Positions 34,820 to 45,869 of a stretch of 64,000 nucleotides of DNA are shown piece after piece. The position numbers and the translations under genes were made by a program. Within the stretch, counting starts at the first letter, position 1, and each line of letters starts with the position of its first letter. The stretch is from Argentina anserina (lineage: Eukaryota > Streptophyta > Magnoliopsida > Rosales > Rosaceae), in NCBI RefSeq assembly GCF_933775445.1, contig NC_065872.1, positions 14,260,001 through 14,324,000 on the forward strand, given 5' to 3'. Below the pieces are notes generated by a model, which did no database searches, had not been told where the DNA came from, and saw only the letters and a program-made list of their open reading frames with translations.

Positions 34820-37659
34820 TTCTACCCCCCTTAAAGAAATTTCGTCCTGAAATTTAAGCGCACTACTCAACCATTAATTCTCAACTTCTTCCCAAAACTT
34901 CAATTCATCTTCCACAATAATTTTCCTCTCTATGATGTATCCACGAGGCGATCACATCTCACTTTTCTTCTATCATGGTGTTATATAATTTCACTGTGTC
35001 TGCAATGAAATCTAACAATGAGCATGATAACACCCATCCAGGAGAACCACGACTCGAACATCCATGATCAAATGCAAATCAAGATGTTCTGCAAAACAAG
35101 ACCTTTAAGGGATAAGACGAATTTAGAAACGAACTTCACTATTCAACCAAATTCCAATAGGTCATAACTGCATTTACTTATATAATACACATTGAGTGCA
35201 AAGATGTACAACCTTAGCATAGGCATATAGCATACCATATGTATCCGAACCTGTTAGATGATGAAGTTGGTATACTAAATTTCCAACTTTGCTCCCGCAG
35301 AGTCCAGCGTACCCTCGATGTCAACCTTACTTCCTGCCCACTCCCAACACCCCACTATAAGTGAGCCCTTCAACTAAATGGTCACCAGGCGTCACTATTA
35401 AAGTCTTCTCTTAAGGGCAAGATAAGTTCAAAGGAACAGATTGCACAGTAGGGCATTTAGGAGACAAGCTAGACATCAGTGTCTTGAATGTCACCAACTT
35501 TCGAAAAAGTTCTACGAACCTTACATGTGACTTCTCTTCTTTGACAGATCTCACTATGCTATTGAATAATGAGGTTTCGAGGTTAAGTGGTCTTCCACAT
35601 CAACACTACATAATCTCTATTTACACTGTGTCGCTTTCAAGTCTTAGAAACCGACATTTCCAAGTCTTTCGGACCATTATAGTATTCAACTACTCCATAC
35701 CTCCAACTTCTTCCAAACAAACCAGTTGTCACATGTTCTAACATTAATAGCCACATGTGAGCCACCCAAGTTAGCATGCTTGTAATGGAACCCGACCATC
35801 GATAGATGATCCTCCCGAAATCTAATGATGTTCTCAGCATAGAGACGTCAACACACCCATTTGTCTAATTCACCAATCCATTGCGATTAACAGGCTATAC
35901 TCATGTCATGAGTTAGCCCCTACCACTAAGCATGGTCAAAAACTCTCGACATCTAACATGAATCAAATCAATGATTAACACATGCCTACTACTTACATCA
36001 CACACAGTTGTTTTCAAATAAACGTTTTTTATCACAACAATACCTTCATGACTTCACCACAATGCATCGCTAGAATCACGAACCTACCATCCTTCCAATC
36101 AACAAAACAATCTCCTTTCATGATCCTCTCATTATAAATCACAAAAGTTGTCGTGCATGATGCCCACACAAACACCTTATTCGTAAAGGCAACACGATAA
36201 GAATCCTAACTCAATGAGTCCACAACCACAACAGAACACCACTTTTGACTAAGAATTACTCTCGAACAGTTCACTATAGAACTGACTAACACAAACACAA
36301 GACAGTAGAGAACCTATACCGCCACCACAAGAGAGATGCATTACACACCCTACCACCCTCACAAATTCTTATAGTTGGAAATCAATTACAACTACCTGCT
36401 TCTATGAGTGGTATGCCATAATTTGCAGGACAAACAAAGAAAATATTTATCTTCTGATAGCAGAACATGAAATTAGGTGGACTTTCCAACACAATTCCTA
36501 ACACGACCACAACTGAGACATACCATACTCCCCTGCTTCATACATACCTCAAAGGCATGACACATGGCCCACACAAACACCCCAGTGGCACCATCTAAAG
36601 TATTGGTTTCCCCACAGTTGTAATACTAATAAGTTCAGTAACCACTTCAACAGAAATATGATGTTGGGTCCACCATGTCTTCCAAACTCACCCAGAATTA
36701 TCGATGCACTACCACTCTAAGCAATTGTTTCTTTACTTTCATGAAAAACCTCTAATGTCCACCAAATTATTTTTAGAAGCCAAATGCTTCTGCTCAATTG
36801 TCAAAGCATTTGGTCAAAACAACTACTCTGCAAACAGCCATTAAAGGATCACTCCCTCATCGTAAAATTTAGCCATTGTTGAACTCTTTAGTTAACATCT
36901 CTTTATCCAACAATAACTAACCTGATGCATCGAGAGAACTGAGCCTCTAAGTCTGCAACACTAAACACCACTTGTACTTGAAAGAAGTATTCGGTCCTCA
37001 ACCGCTCCGTTACCAAAGTTAGAAGGTCCTCGTCACGAAAAATTCGTTAAAATACTACTAAGCTAAGGCTATCTCATTCCTTACCTTCAATAGAATTACT
37101 TCACCGCCACTGCGTCTCAATTGGATCAATGGCATAGCCACGATCCAATTCTCAACACCAGACAACTGATTAATTTCACGACACATTAGCGTTCTCAATT
37201 AAATACTCATCTAGCAAATAATTAAATCATAATGCCAGAAATGAAATTTCTCCAACACCTTAGATTTCTTGGTCAGCCCAGAACAATGAGTAACATCAAT
37301 TGTCTATGGCCCAACCAAAACAAGTTGAAACATAACGGCGACATAATGTGAATCTCAACTCAAGAATTGCATCACCACATTAAGGATGTATCACACACCC
37401 AACCACTCAATTATCAATAATGTTTGAAATGCTTGTCACGAAAATTTTCGTTAAACCGCCTCCAACTTATGGTCTTCACATCCCTTACCTTTAAAATAAT
37501 CCTTCAACCTCATTAGGCCTCAACTTGGATTAGTTGCATAACTAAAATCCAGCGCTCAGCATTGGAGCACTTAATATCCCTCAATGCAGGATCAACGCTC
37601 TCCATCAAGACATTAATAGGTTTATATCCTAATGGGAATCTATCTACTCAAACCAGTTA
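34820..37659 (-). other. Non-coding interior of the family-2 element
   Basis: After the polypurine tract this 2.8-kb stretch should hold integrase and RNase H, but no frame or motif survives. Two segments, about 37033-37165 and 37435-37570, are imperfect copies: both contain GTCACGAAAA.TTCGTTAAA, a TTCCTTACC or TCCCTTACC word, and a TTGGAT(C/T)A segment. The stretch may come from an unrelated insertion or from extreme decay. Confidence 0.45.
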
Positions 37660-38515
37660 GCATTCATGTAACTTCTTCACCTTGAATTGATGGTAACCGG
37701 ATCTCATATCAACCTTAGAGAATACAGTAGTCCCTCAAATCTGATCGAACAAGTCATCAATCCTAGACAAATGATACATATTCTTGATGGTCACCTTATT
37801 CAATTTCTTATAGTCCACACACAACCGCAGGGAAACATCTTTCTTTTCTCACGAACAACACCAGTGCACCCCAAGGTGAGACACTAGGTCTAATGAGCCC
37901 TTAGTCTAATAGCTCATCTATATGCACTTTCAATTCTTTAAGCTCGTTCTGCCCCATCCTACAGGTGATGTACCGGGTACAACATCAATGCAGAAATCAC
38001 CAACTCTCCAAGGAGGTAAACCCGATATCTCCGGAAATACCTCACTATACTCGGATACCACAACACTGTCCGCGATAACAACTTCATGTTCCACAAACTC
38101 CACATGTGCCAAGACTCCTGCTCTCATGGCATTATTCGACTTCAAGCAACGATAACAAAAACTGGGTCCCCGGGACTATGGAAAACACCACCATGTCAAA
38201 GCAATCGATCAAGCATGTTGTGGCCTCAACCAATCAATTCCTAAGATCACATCATGTGTGGTCCGGAATCACTATTAGGGAGCAGAGAATTTTCTACCCC
38301 CAATCACGATAGGAAAAGCCTTGCATATTCTCTCAAGCTCGAGAGACACTCCAAGAGGTGAAGTGTCACATAAAGAGCTTCCAAGAGATGTAGGAATCAA
38401 CTCTAACACCTCCACTACCGAACTAGCAATAATAGAGTGTGATGCTCCCTTATCAAACAGTACTCTAGCAAGGTAGTCAAAATAGGTAAGGTACCTTCCA
38501 CTCATGTGTCCCGCT
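37660..38515 (-). pseudogene. Protease and reverse transcriptase relic of the family-2 element
   Basis: On the minus strand 38275-38505 reads as a protease: YLARVLF, then DKGASHS where the active-site motif should be DTGAS, then SSVVEVLELIP. The catalytic motif is therefore altered. 37930-38145 gives KSNNAMRAGVLAHVE and the [10 protein letters not shown] segment that precede RT. 37660-37900 matches the RT region with stops (equivalent of the [10 protein letters not shown] to DLFDQL part). Right of 38515 the sequence jumps to the leader, so gag is deleted. Confidence 0.75.
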
Positions 38516-38719
38516 ATTAACCAAGTTATTTAGAGGGAAGATGAATCATCGAAGCATTATCACAACACTTCTATTTAGAAGACCAAACCTGAAGATGTGG
38601 CTCATAACACTCTTGCGTACCCATTCACATATCAATATCGAAGAACATGTGATGGGGGTCCGCTGCAGTCAACCATCACTCCTGGATGATATTGATCGAT
38701 CACCAAACACACAACCTAC

Positions 38720-38732
38720 GCTCTGATATCAA
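38720..38732 (-). other. Altered primer-binding site, family-2 element
   Basis: The minus strand reads TTGATATCAGAGC next to LTR-E. It differs at one internal base from the initiator tRNA complement TGGTATCAGAGC in the other two elements. Confidence 0.6.
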
Positions 38733-38733
38733 C

Positions 38734-40080
38734 TGTCACGACCCCGAATTTTGGATGATAAAAATTTGAATTCGAAGCCATGAAAACTCTAAAATAATCT
38801 CAAATATATTGAAATCATCATATCATATCAGTGTATCGAAACTGAGTCCACATCATGACTCAATCGACTTCAATAATACACTACCAATGGAAATGTAAAA
38901 TTCACTCAATCCTCACCACAAACAGCAGAAAGAAATCTTCGACAATCTTCAACGAAAGCCCTCTAATTCTGTTAATCCACATCAGTAAAACTATCTCAAC
39001 CCACCATCGAATAGGTACACCAGGATTGTAAACACAAACCCAGTAAGCTTTGCAGCTCATATGAGTAAACCAATAGTCTAACACAAATAGGATACAAGAG
39101 AAAAATACTGAAAACATTCAATTATAAATGTACTCATGAGTCACAGGATGGACCATCTGGTTGTCCAATAATATATGAAAATATAAGTGCTCATGAGAAA
39201 TTAGGCAACTCATCTGTTTACCCAATTACATTTATAATACGGGTACTCATGAGACCCAAGTACTCATCTGTTACCCCTTATGCAGTACACCGTCGGGCAT
39301 TAGGCAACTCATCTATCACCTAACATCCCAAAAATATGGGTACTCATAAGTTGGTAACTCATTTGTTACCCCTCATGCAGTACATCGGCAGACAGACTAG
39401 AGCTATAACTGCATCGTAACTTTCGTCCGGCCAAAACTAGGTTCCGACATGCCAACACGTCCGAAGACAGAAAAATACGTCCAAAAACTAAAAAAACACG
39501 TCCTAAGACAGAAAACGTTTTAACAAAACTCAATGTTAAAACCACGTACAATAACAATCCACCCATGTTTTCATCATTTTAATGCACACTTTGACATATA
39601 TATACATCTAAAATTCTAAATACTTTCAAATTTATAAAATAATTTTTTTAATAAATATATATATATATTAAAAATAATATTTAATTAACGTGTCAACCAC
39701 GTGTCCTTGTTCAGAAAAATTTCTATATGTCGTGTCTACGTATCGAATCGTGTCCGTGTCTGTGCTACTTAGGCAACGACTATGGTGACAACTCAAACTA
39801 AATTCAATAATTATAATACTACTTCGATCATGATGATCATTGTGAGATTTACTCACCTTATTTCCTGCGTGTAATTTCCACGACACTGAAAGTAATTTCC
39901 TCACTCGTTTTGTCGGTCACCTAATAGCATGATACGTAAAATATCAGGTGACGATTTCAGTACAGCTAAATGTTGTTCATGTTTTACTAAACACTGTTCA
40001 CATTTTACTATTTTCCTAACCACTGTTCATATTTAATGTTTTACATAACACTGTTCGCATTTACTGTTCACCCACCACGA
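38734..40080 (-). repeat. LTR-E, interrupted and truncated
   Basis: It matches LTR-D from 38734 to about 39571 and again from about 39776 to about 40070-40080. In between, about 200 bp of foreign sequence replaces roughly 350 bp of LTR. The replacement includes CACGTGTCC and CGTGTCCGTGTC words and an AT-rich run. The U3 end and any target duplication are missing, so the element was cut off on this side. Confidence 0.75.
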
Positions 40081-40301
40081 CAGGAGCCCTTGACTCTTAA
40101 GACTTCCTCTACAATTGCCATTAGCACTCAGAATGGGAATTGCAGAAGTCAAATCAGTAAGCTGATAGGTTGTCCTATATGTCTAGCAAGTTGCTATTGG
40201 TATACTCTTATATTTCTCAACCATGAAAGTACCGCATTTAGAGAACTAGTTCAATTTTCTATATAGGCTGGTCTCTCAGCAGCAACTAAAATAACTTTTA
40301 C

Positions 40302-40459
40302 CTTATATCATTCAAAGCTGCAGAACTGGGCTGCCATGCATTATGGCGATCTACAAGCAGATCAACATAATCATCTTGCCTTGTTTCTCCTAGAGAGAGG
40401 CCAAAACTAAGCCAGATGAATTTAAACTGCATCGCCTTCAGCCTCACTGTGTGATCTAG
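40302..40459 (-). other. Candidate exon with coding-like sequence, unrecognised
   Basis: On the minus strand an acceptor (GGACCAG before 40459) and a donor (GTAAAAG after 40302) frame 158 nt. It reads LDHTVRLKAMQFKFIW, then GLSLGETRQDDYVDLL and RHNAWQPSSAALNDI with no stop. The composition is convincingly protein-like. Only the first part exists in the duplicate at 11745, where the acceptor is lost. I do not recognise the family. Confidence 0.4.
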
Positions 40460-41335
40460 CTGGTCCAGAAAAAATAAATTAAAGAATGACATACAATTTC
40501 AAACAACATTAAAGCTTTGCTTTTGCAGCTACATTGTTAATATGACACCAGGAAAGGCAGAAATGGGAAATTTAAATTTCATTGTTATTTGTTGACAGCA
40601 TAGCAGTGTCACATTAAGAAGTTGGCATGTAAATTCTGGAGTAGCCTTTTATTTCATGAGAGACATCACTGAGTAGAAACTCACAATGCCCCAAGAAAAA
40701 AAAAGTATCCACAAATGAAGCTGTATCCAGTCACAGTTTTAATTTTAGGATTATTTTAAACCATAAGTTACAAATGGATACCCTTTGCTTAAGTCTAAAA
40801 ATATTCCCAAGTCCCCAACCCACACATACAATTTCCATTTAGGAAGCTAAAGTGAGGATAGAAAGCCAACCAAACTACTTTCAATCAAATGATACAATGT
40901 CATAATATTATATGATTCTTAAGAATTGAACTAACATTATGTCCAAACTAAAGTAAATTGTTCTAATGACAACTAATTAAAGAATGGTCTCTGCCGTGCA
41001 TGCTTACTCTAAGATTTTCATACAAAAAGATGCTGTGAACAACTGTTGAGCATGCAACTTATATATGGGGGCATTTAAATACACCACATGTGGATATTCA
41101 GATGTAAGACCTAAAACCACGACCGCCCCATCCCCATCCCTCACGAAAATAGCACTCTCCTTTTCACCTATAGTTTAAAACCCCTTTAATTGATGCAGCG
41201 AGAATATGACACTTCTAAACCAGCCCTGCATTACAAAGAAATTTATTACATGCAGTCAGAGAAGAAATATCAGTCTCAATAGTTTCAAAAAAAAAAACTG
41301 CAATGTCATCAGTAACAGCAGAAATAATGATATAC

Positions 41336-41427
41336 CATTCAGCTGCACAATCTCTTGGCAAATTGTTCTATAACTCTTCTGTGCTGCCAAATATAAGCTA
41401 AAACATCTCTCCTTGGGCACCTGCATC
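41336..41427 (-). other. Candidate 92-nt exon, unrecognised
   Basis: On the minus strand, acceptor ATATCACAG and donor GTATATC frame a stretch reading MQVPKERCFSLYLAAQKSYR then TICQEIVQLN. It lies between the previous candidate exon and the methyltransferase relic on the same strand. The shared gene, if any, is unknown. Confidence 0.35.
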
Positions 41428-42453
41428 CTGTGATATCATAGTGGTAAAATAATAAATAAATAAATAAAAAGATTCCATATATGTGGGCAAATTTCAGATG
41501 TCATGAAAGTTGACAAAGATGGGGAAGAAGACATTTTCAGTGTTTTGCATCTGCATAACTCATGTAGCCATCCATCAACACAGTCGCTTTGAAACCATTC
41601 ACATTTTCCATCTTTACAAATTAAATATAGATACTTTTCACTTCATAGAAACTAGAGATATATTATAACCATATGCATTCCAGATTGCAGAAGTCTAACT
41701 GAAAATTTAAGTGGTTCAGATATTACAAACAGGATACTTGGAAAGCTAGAAGGTAATTACTGTGTATAGATAACAAAGGAGGCGCCTATTACAAAGCAAT
41801 CTATATTTGAAAGCCTTCTGAGAAAACTTACATTACAGCATAGAACATAGACTTTATTCTCAGTTCTCAACTTGTTATCAAACGAGCTGTAAATGAAGGA
41901 ATTCACTCAATAAATTATAAACACATTCCTTGATGTAGCCAAAAGGCCAAAACACAATTTGCTTCCACAATTCACACCAAATACATCAAATTTAATCTGT
42001 TTGCTTTGATCTTACGACTCTCTAAGTGCGGTGTTTACAATCAGTAAAAAGTTAAATCTAAAAGAAAAAAGTGTCCTGATCTATAGGAAAAATGAAAAAT
42101 CCAATCTAAGGCATATGATGCTAACATTTCTTTTGTGTGATTAACAATCATATAGAGCACTGTATTCTCAGCCATTGACTAGGTACTGTGATTTATAATG
42201 GAACAGACTACAATAGTTGTTCTGTTGTTCATCAATTTTGTCCAGGACAAAATATTATATGATCGCCTTAGTCACACATCCTTGATGTAGCCAAACAATA
42301 TGACAGAATCAAAGTCATGACCCTAAAATAGGAAACTCCAAATTACATGCCATATTGCTCTGGAAAATAAGAATGGCAAAAATGTCAAGAATTTAAAGGA
42401 ATAGAGAGGATGATAGCAAAACTACATGTTTTGAAACAAGGGTTGAAACAAAT

Positions 42454-43578
42454 CAGAATGGTAGGTTCACTAGGAACTATCTCGTTCAAAGGAATAGCTT
42501 TGCTAGAAATAGAGCCAGCAAGAGCACGCCAACCATTTTCAGTTGAGGACATTAGAAACTGCATCATGTTCCTGCAATATCGTAGCTCCATTAACTCAAG
42601 TGGGGCCTGCAGTTTATTTGCTCTCAGCACTGCTCAATACTTTGTGCATACCACCCTTACAGCCAAAGAACGAGCACCCGATGATTGCTCCCAAATTTTG
42701 AGGATCTGTGACCTCATCCAAAGCTACACAAAGAGAAACCTGTCTCTTCCCCGACTAAAACAGGGTCTAAATACTTAATATTAACCATCTCCAATGGAGA
42801 AGCATCTAGAAGCAGACCCTGATGGGGGCGATCATCAGCAGCCACATTAAGATCATGCATATGGAATTCCTTTATGTTCACCCCAAATTTTTTAGCCATA
42901 GACAAAACTCTCTCAAAAGTCAAAACCTTCTTGTCCTTCTTCTTCCTATTATTATTGCTCAGATTCACGCTGTACTCACTTTGCCTATCCCTCACCATTC
43001 CAATTCTTTGTTTAACGCTCCTCTTACTTGATGGACCACCATTCCCAACAAAAGCTCCTGCAGACACCTCCCAAGAAGAACTCTCAGGTTTCGGCCCTTC
43101 CTTCTTCCTCTACCCTTTTTTCTCTGGTTTGTCCCAAGAGGACTCACTACATTGATCTCCACCTCTAACTCTACTCCCACCAAAATTCACCGCCTCTTCC
43201 TCAGAACAACCGGCATTGCTGTGTTGCCTTAACCTTTTTACATCCTCCCCATCCACTGCGGTCTATTTCCATTTCTTCCCTCTCCACTTCTCTCACTTCA
43301 CCAATTCTACAAAAAAAACAAAAACCTCTACCTCTCACCAACAGCCAATTCAATGTACAGCTCGAACAACCTCTTGGTTTTGTAGAACTGCCATTTCCTA
43401 CAACCCTATACCCAGAACGCGCCGGAAAATCAACCAAAAGGGTTGTGGGTTTAGTGAAACTAAGGTTTTGGGTGTAAAGATTGGGCTTTGAAGTGTTAAA
43501 CCCTATGAAGTTTCTGGGTTTCGAACAAACTCTAAAATCCAATGGAAAAGCTTGATCCTTTGTCAAATTAAATAGCAT
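42454..43578 (-). pseudogene. SpoU/TrmH-type rRNA 2'-O-methyltransferase (MRM1-like), broken
   Basis: Read through lesions on the minus strand this gives a plant organellar SpoU methyltransferase. An N-terminal part (MLFNLTKDQAFPLDF, possible organelle targeting) is followed by the SSWE segment and NNRKKKDKK. The substrate-binding part has DDRPHQGLLLDASPLEMV (about 42820-42870). SpoU motif 1 reads VALDEVTDPQNLGAII (about 42690-42740), and LELMELRYC...MMQFLMSS lies at 42540-42600. Lesions: a frame change near 43240, TAG at 43110-43112, a frame change near 42735, and a stop with frame change near 42625. In motif 1 the catalytic Arg expected after NLGAII reads Gly. The SAM-binding C-terminal motifs are not found. 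The intact gene would methylate ribose in rRNA of mitochondria or chloroplasts. It seems to be a decayed duplicate. Confidence 0.75.
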
Positions 43579-44261
43579 ACATTGGGTCCTAGTAACTCCT
43601 AAGTAATCAACAATATCCTAGAAAACTTCAAAACAAGATATCTGAATCCAAAAAAAACAAAACTGGAACCAGAAAATGAATAAAGAAGAACACTTTTAGA
43701 GTTACTGGGGTACCTTAGCTAAGCTGCTCCCTTCGGAAACTCAACGAAGAATGTAGGAGAAGGAGTCAAGAGGCGAGTGAGTGAGTGTTCACAATCAAAT
43801 GGAAAAAGGCCGGGTTGCTACATTGTAAAACTGTGAAAACATTGGAATTAATTGTGGATCAAAAACTTAGAGACTGCCTAGTACCATTCATTGTAGCATT
43901 TGAGTTGTTTAACCGATTGAAAGACAGAGAGTTAAGACTGTAAAACTGTAAATTCTGGAAATAAAGTAAGGAGTCGGACAATATTTTCGGGGCAACAAAG
44001 CCGGGAACTTTCTCGAGTCGGTTGAAATTTATATATCTAACATATTTGGTTCAGATAACATATTAACATGGTATGATCGGAAGCTAGCTACAATAGTTGA
44101 ATGAACCAGTACTATGATTAACTCAAAGTCATATATCTACAGTGCCATGAGTTGTCTCATGAGCTAAAATACAGTGCACAATCTAGCTGCATCAAAAGGG
44201 AAAAAAAAAAAAAGGACGACCTGTGGCACTTTTGGGCACCAATACAAAACTTTGCACAAGT
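43579..44261. other. Gap between the methyltransferase relic and the GRAS gene
   Basis: At 43720-43800 the minus strand has a leader-like sequence with a potential donor (CTAAG/GTACC near 43713). This could be the old 5' UTR exon of the methyltransferase gene. The remainder holds the 3' flank of the GRAS gene, with an A-run at 44201-44212. No gene is seen. Confidence 0.4.
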
Positions 44262-45791
44262 TTAGACTTTAGACGCACAAAGTAAAGGAGGATGACATAG
44301 TTTGCCTTGATTTTGTAAGGGCACCCAAACGGAAGCAGTTGTCAAAGGTCTTGATTTCCAACACAAAGATAACCTGCCCTTCTCATGCTGCACCCAATAT
44401 CCCCTACTGAATAGACTCACCAAGTATTTGGATTGAGAAACATTACAAGAACTCAAAGGGATAGACTTGAAGCCCTTCAAAGAAGCAAAACACTCTTCCC
44501 ACAACATTCTTTCCTCCTTCTCACATGGGAACTGCCTGACACTTTCTAAGATCTTGACCCCCAAAACCTCTTTCTCTATCTGTTTTAACCCCGTTTTGTA
44601 CTCACCACTAAAACTAGCCACAAGCGAGTCGCAAAGCGAATTGTAGTGATGGAGAGCCTCGGTGAAGAACTCTACAAAGAACATTGATGGCATTTTCGAA
44701 AAGTTGAATAACTCTTCTTGTACTAGGACAATGAGCTTAGGTGATAATTTTCTCATGCCACCCAAGAAGGTCTTCACTAATGAGATACTTCTGTTAGGCA
44801 TGTGAAGCTGGTGAACCATACAGTTGGCTATTACAGAATCAGCAGCTACTTCAATTTTAGTCAAATCTTCTTCCCTGGCCATCATTATCTGATCAAAAAC
44901 AAATGATAAATTTATAGTCTCTGAGAACTCCTTAAGCCTTCTTCCGGTTTGTTGAGCAAGAGCGGCACTTTGCTGATCAACTGTGATAGCAGTTACCCTG
45001 AGAGAAGCGCAGCGGCTACCTTTCCTCATTGCAAGGTCGACCATCAATGAAGGCCACTGGCTACCCTCCATGATTTCAAAGTCAATGACATGTATGATTA
45101 CATCCTGTTGCGTAGCCTCAAGAATCGCTTGGTTGGCTGTGAAATGAGCAAACTTGACATAAGGAGAGAGTTCTTGGAGCATCTGAAATGAAGACATTGT
45201 GTCTGCGCTTCTGGAAACAGCTTGCTCGTGGGGAAATTCAGGAGAGTTACAGGTCTTGTAATGAAGGCCTTGAGAGAAGAACATGGCCAACTTGTTAAAC
45301 GAGTTGTCTCCATTTTCACTACCGAGCAGATTCAGCAGAAGAGTGTTGAGCTTTGCGATTATGTTTGAAGCAAGAACCCAGTTCTCTGCTTCAACAGCTT
45401 CAGCTCCTGCGAATAAGAGTTCAGTTAAGCTGCTCTCCTCCAGCAAATCTATCTGAATCTCCTTCAAAAGGGAAATGCCTTCTGCCGGAACATGGACATT
45501 CTCTTGTGCTTGTTCACTTGTGTACGATGCGAATTCACTATCAACAACACCACCAACACCGACTGCATCACTTTCAATGATAGACGAGTCTATGTCCATG
45601 AGCTGCGCTTCTATTTGTAGCAATCTATCGAGGGATTCGAGGCACTCATGGCCCGAGTTTTGATCAACAATGGTAGTGCATGGAGTAAACAAATCTGATG
45701 TTGGGAAGGAAGAATCGGATTCAAAGCTACAGTCATAGAGTTCATTAATGTACCTAGGGTTGAATGGGTGATCAATGAGCTCAGCTTCCAT
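44262..45791 (-). CDS. GRAS-family transcription regulator (NSP2/SCL26-like)
   Basis: An intact 509-residue protein from a single exon, typical for GRAS genes. Residues 1-115 are a variable, acidic N-terminal region. The GRAS domain begins at about 118 with the first leucine-rich part (SLTELLFAGAEAVEAENW). The VHIID-type motif is IHVIDFEIMEGSQW at 233-246, and the second leucine-rich part follows. A PFYRE-like region spans about 350-410, and the C-terminal SAW region about 463-490 (RGYWVQHEKGRLSLCW). GRAS proteins act in the nucleus, usually with DNA-binding partners. The VHIID region with MEG..W is closest in my judgement to the NSP2/SCL26 branch, known from symbiosis and strigolactone regulation. 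That placement needs a tree. The start is the first ATG after a TATA box, and no lesion is visible. Confidence 0.9.
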   Translation of the reverse strand: MEAELIDHPFNPRYINELYDCSFESDSSFPTSDLFTPCTTIVDQNSGHECLESLDRLLQIEAQLMDIDSSIIESDAVGVGGVVDSEFASYTSEQAQENVHVPAEGISLLKEIQIDLLEESSLTELLFAGAEAVEAENWVLASNIIAKLNTLLLNLLGSENGDNSFNKLAMFFSQGLHYKTCNSPEFPHEQAVSRSADTMSSFQMLQELSPYVKFAHFTANQAILEATQQDVIIHVIDFEIMEGSQWPSLMVDLAMRKGSRCASLRVTAITVDQQSAALAQQTGRRLKEFSETINLSFVFDQIMMAREEDLTKIEVAADSVIANCMVHQLHMPNRSISLVKTFLGGMRKLSPKLIVLVQEELFNFSKMPSMFFVEFFTEALHHYNSLCDSLVASFSGEYKTGLKQIEKEVLGVKILESVRQFPCEKEERMLWEECFASLKGFKSIPLSSCNVSQSKYLVSLFSRGYWVQHEKGRLSLCWKSRPLTTASVWVPLQNQGKLCHPPLLCASKV

Positions 45792-45846
45792 TGCATCGAT
45801 GGGAAAGTTGTAGCTTGGGATGGTTTGTTCAAACCAAGTATTAGCC

Positions 45847-45856
45847 CTTATATATA
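45847..45856 (-). promoter_or_regulatory. TATA box of the GRAS gene
   Basis: The minus strand reads TATATATAAG, 56 bp upstream of the ATG at 45791. The position suits a core promoter with a short leader. Inferred from sequence and distance only. Confidence 0.5.
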
Positions 45857-45869
45857 TATCGTATCACTT

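Larger units (their letters stand above)
31999..40080 (-). mobile_element. Decayed Ty3 retrotransposon of a second, related family
   Basis: LTR-D (31999-34819), an interior with a polypurine tract at its left end and an altered primer-binding site at its right end, then a broken LTR-E (38734-about 40080). The LTRs start TGTCACGACCCC and are clearly related to, but distinct from, the TGTAACGACCCC family. The protease and RT relics at 37660-38515 are similar to the Tekay copies. Gag has been deleted, and no integrase can be read. Confidence 0.8.
40081..42453. other. Non-element DNA with two candidate minus-strand exons and a duplicated segment
   Basis: 40440-40980 is the right copy of the segmental duplication at 11745-12340. 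Two candidate exons on the minus strand are listed separately. The rest (41000-41330, 41430-42450) is AT-rich, with a TAAA run near 41448-41468, and shows no frame. It may be introns and the 3' part of the gene whose N-terminal half is the methyltransferase relic at 42454-43578. Confidence 0.4.

Noticed and set aside
43201..43578. Reading as a LINE or gag zinc-knuckle protein (RGFCFFCRIG)
   Set aside because: The downstream frame carries clear SpoU methyltransferase motifs, which explains the locus better.
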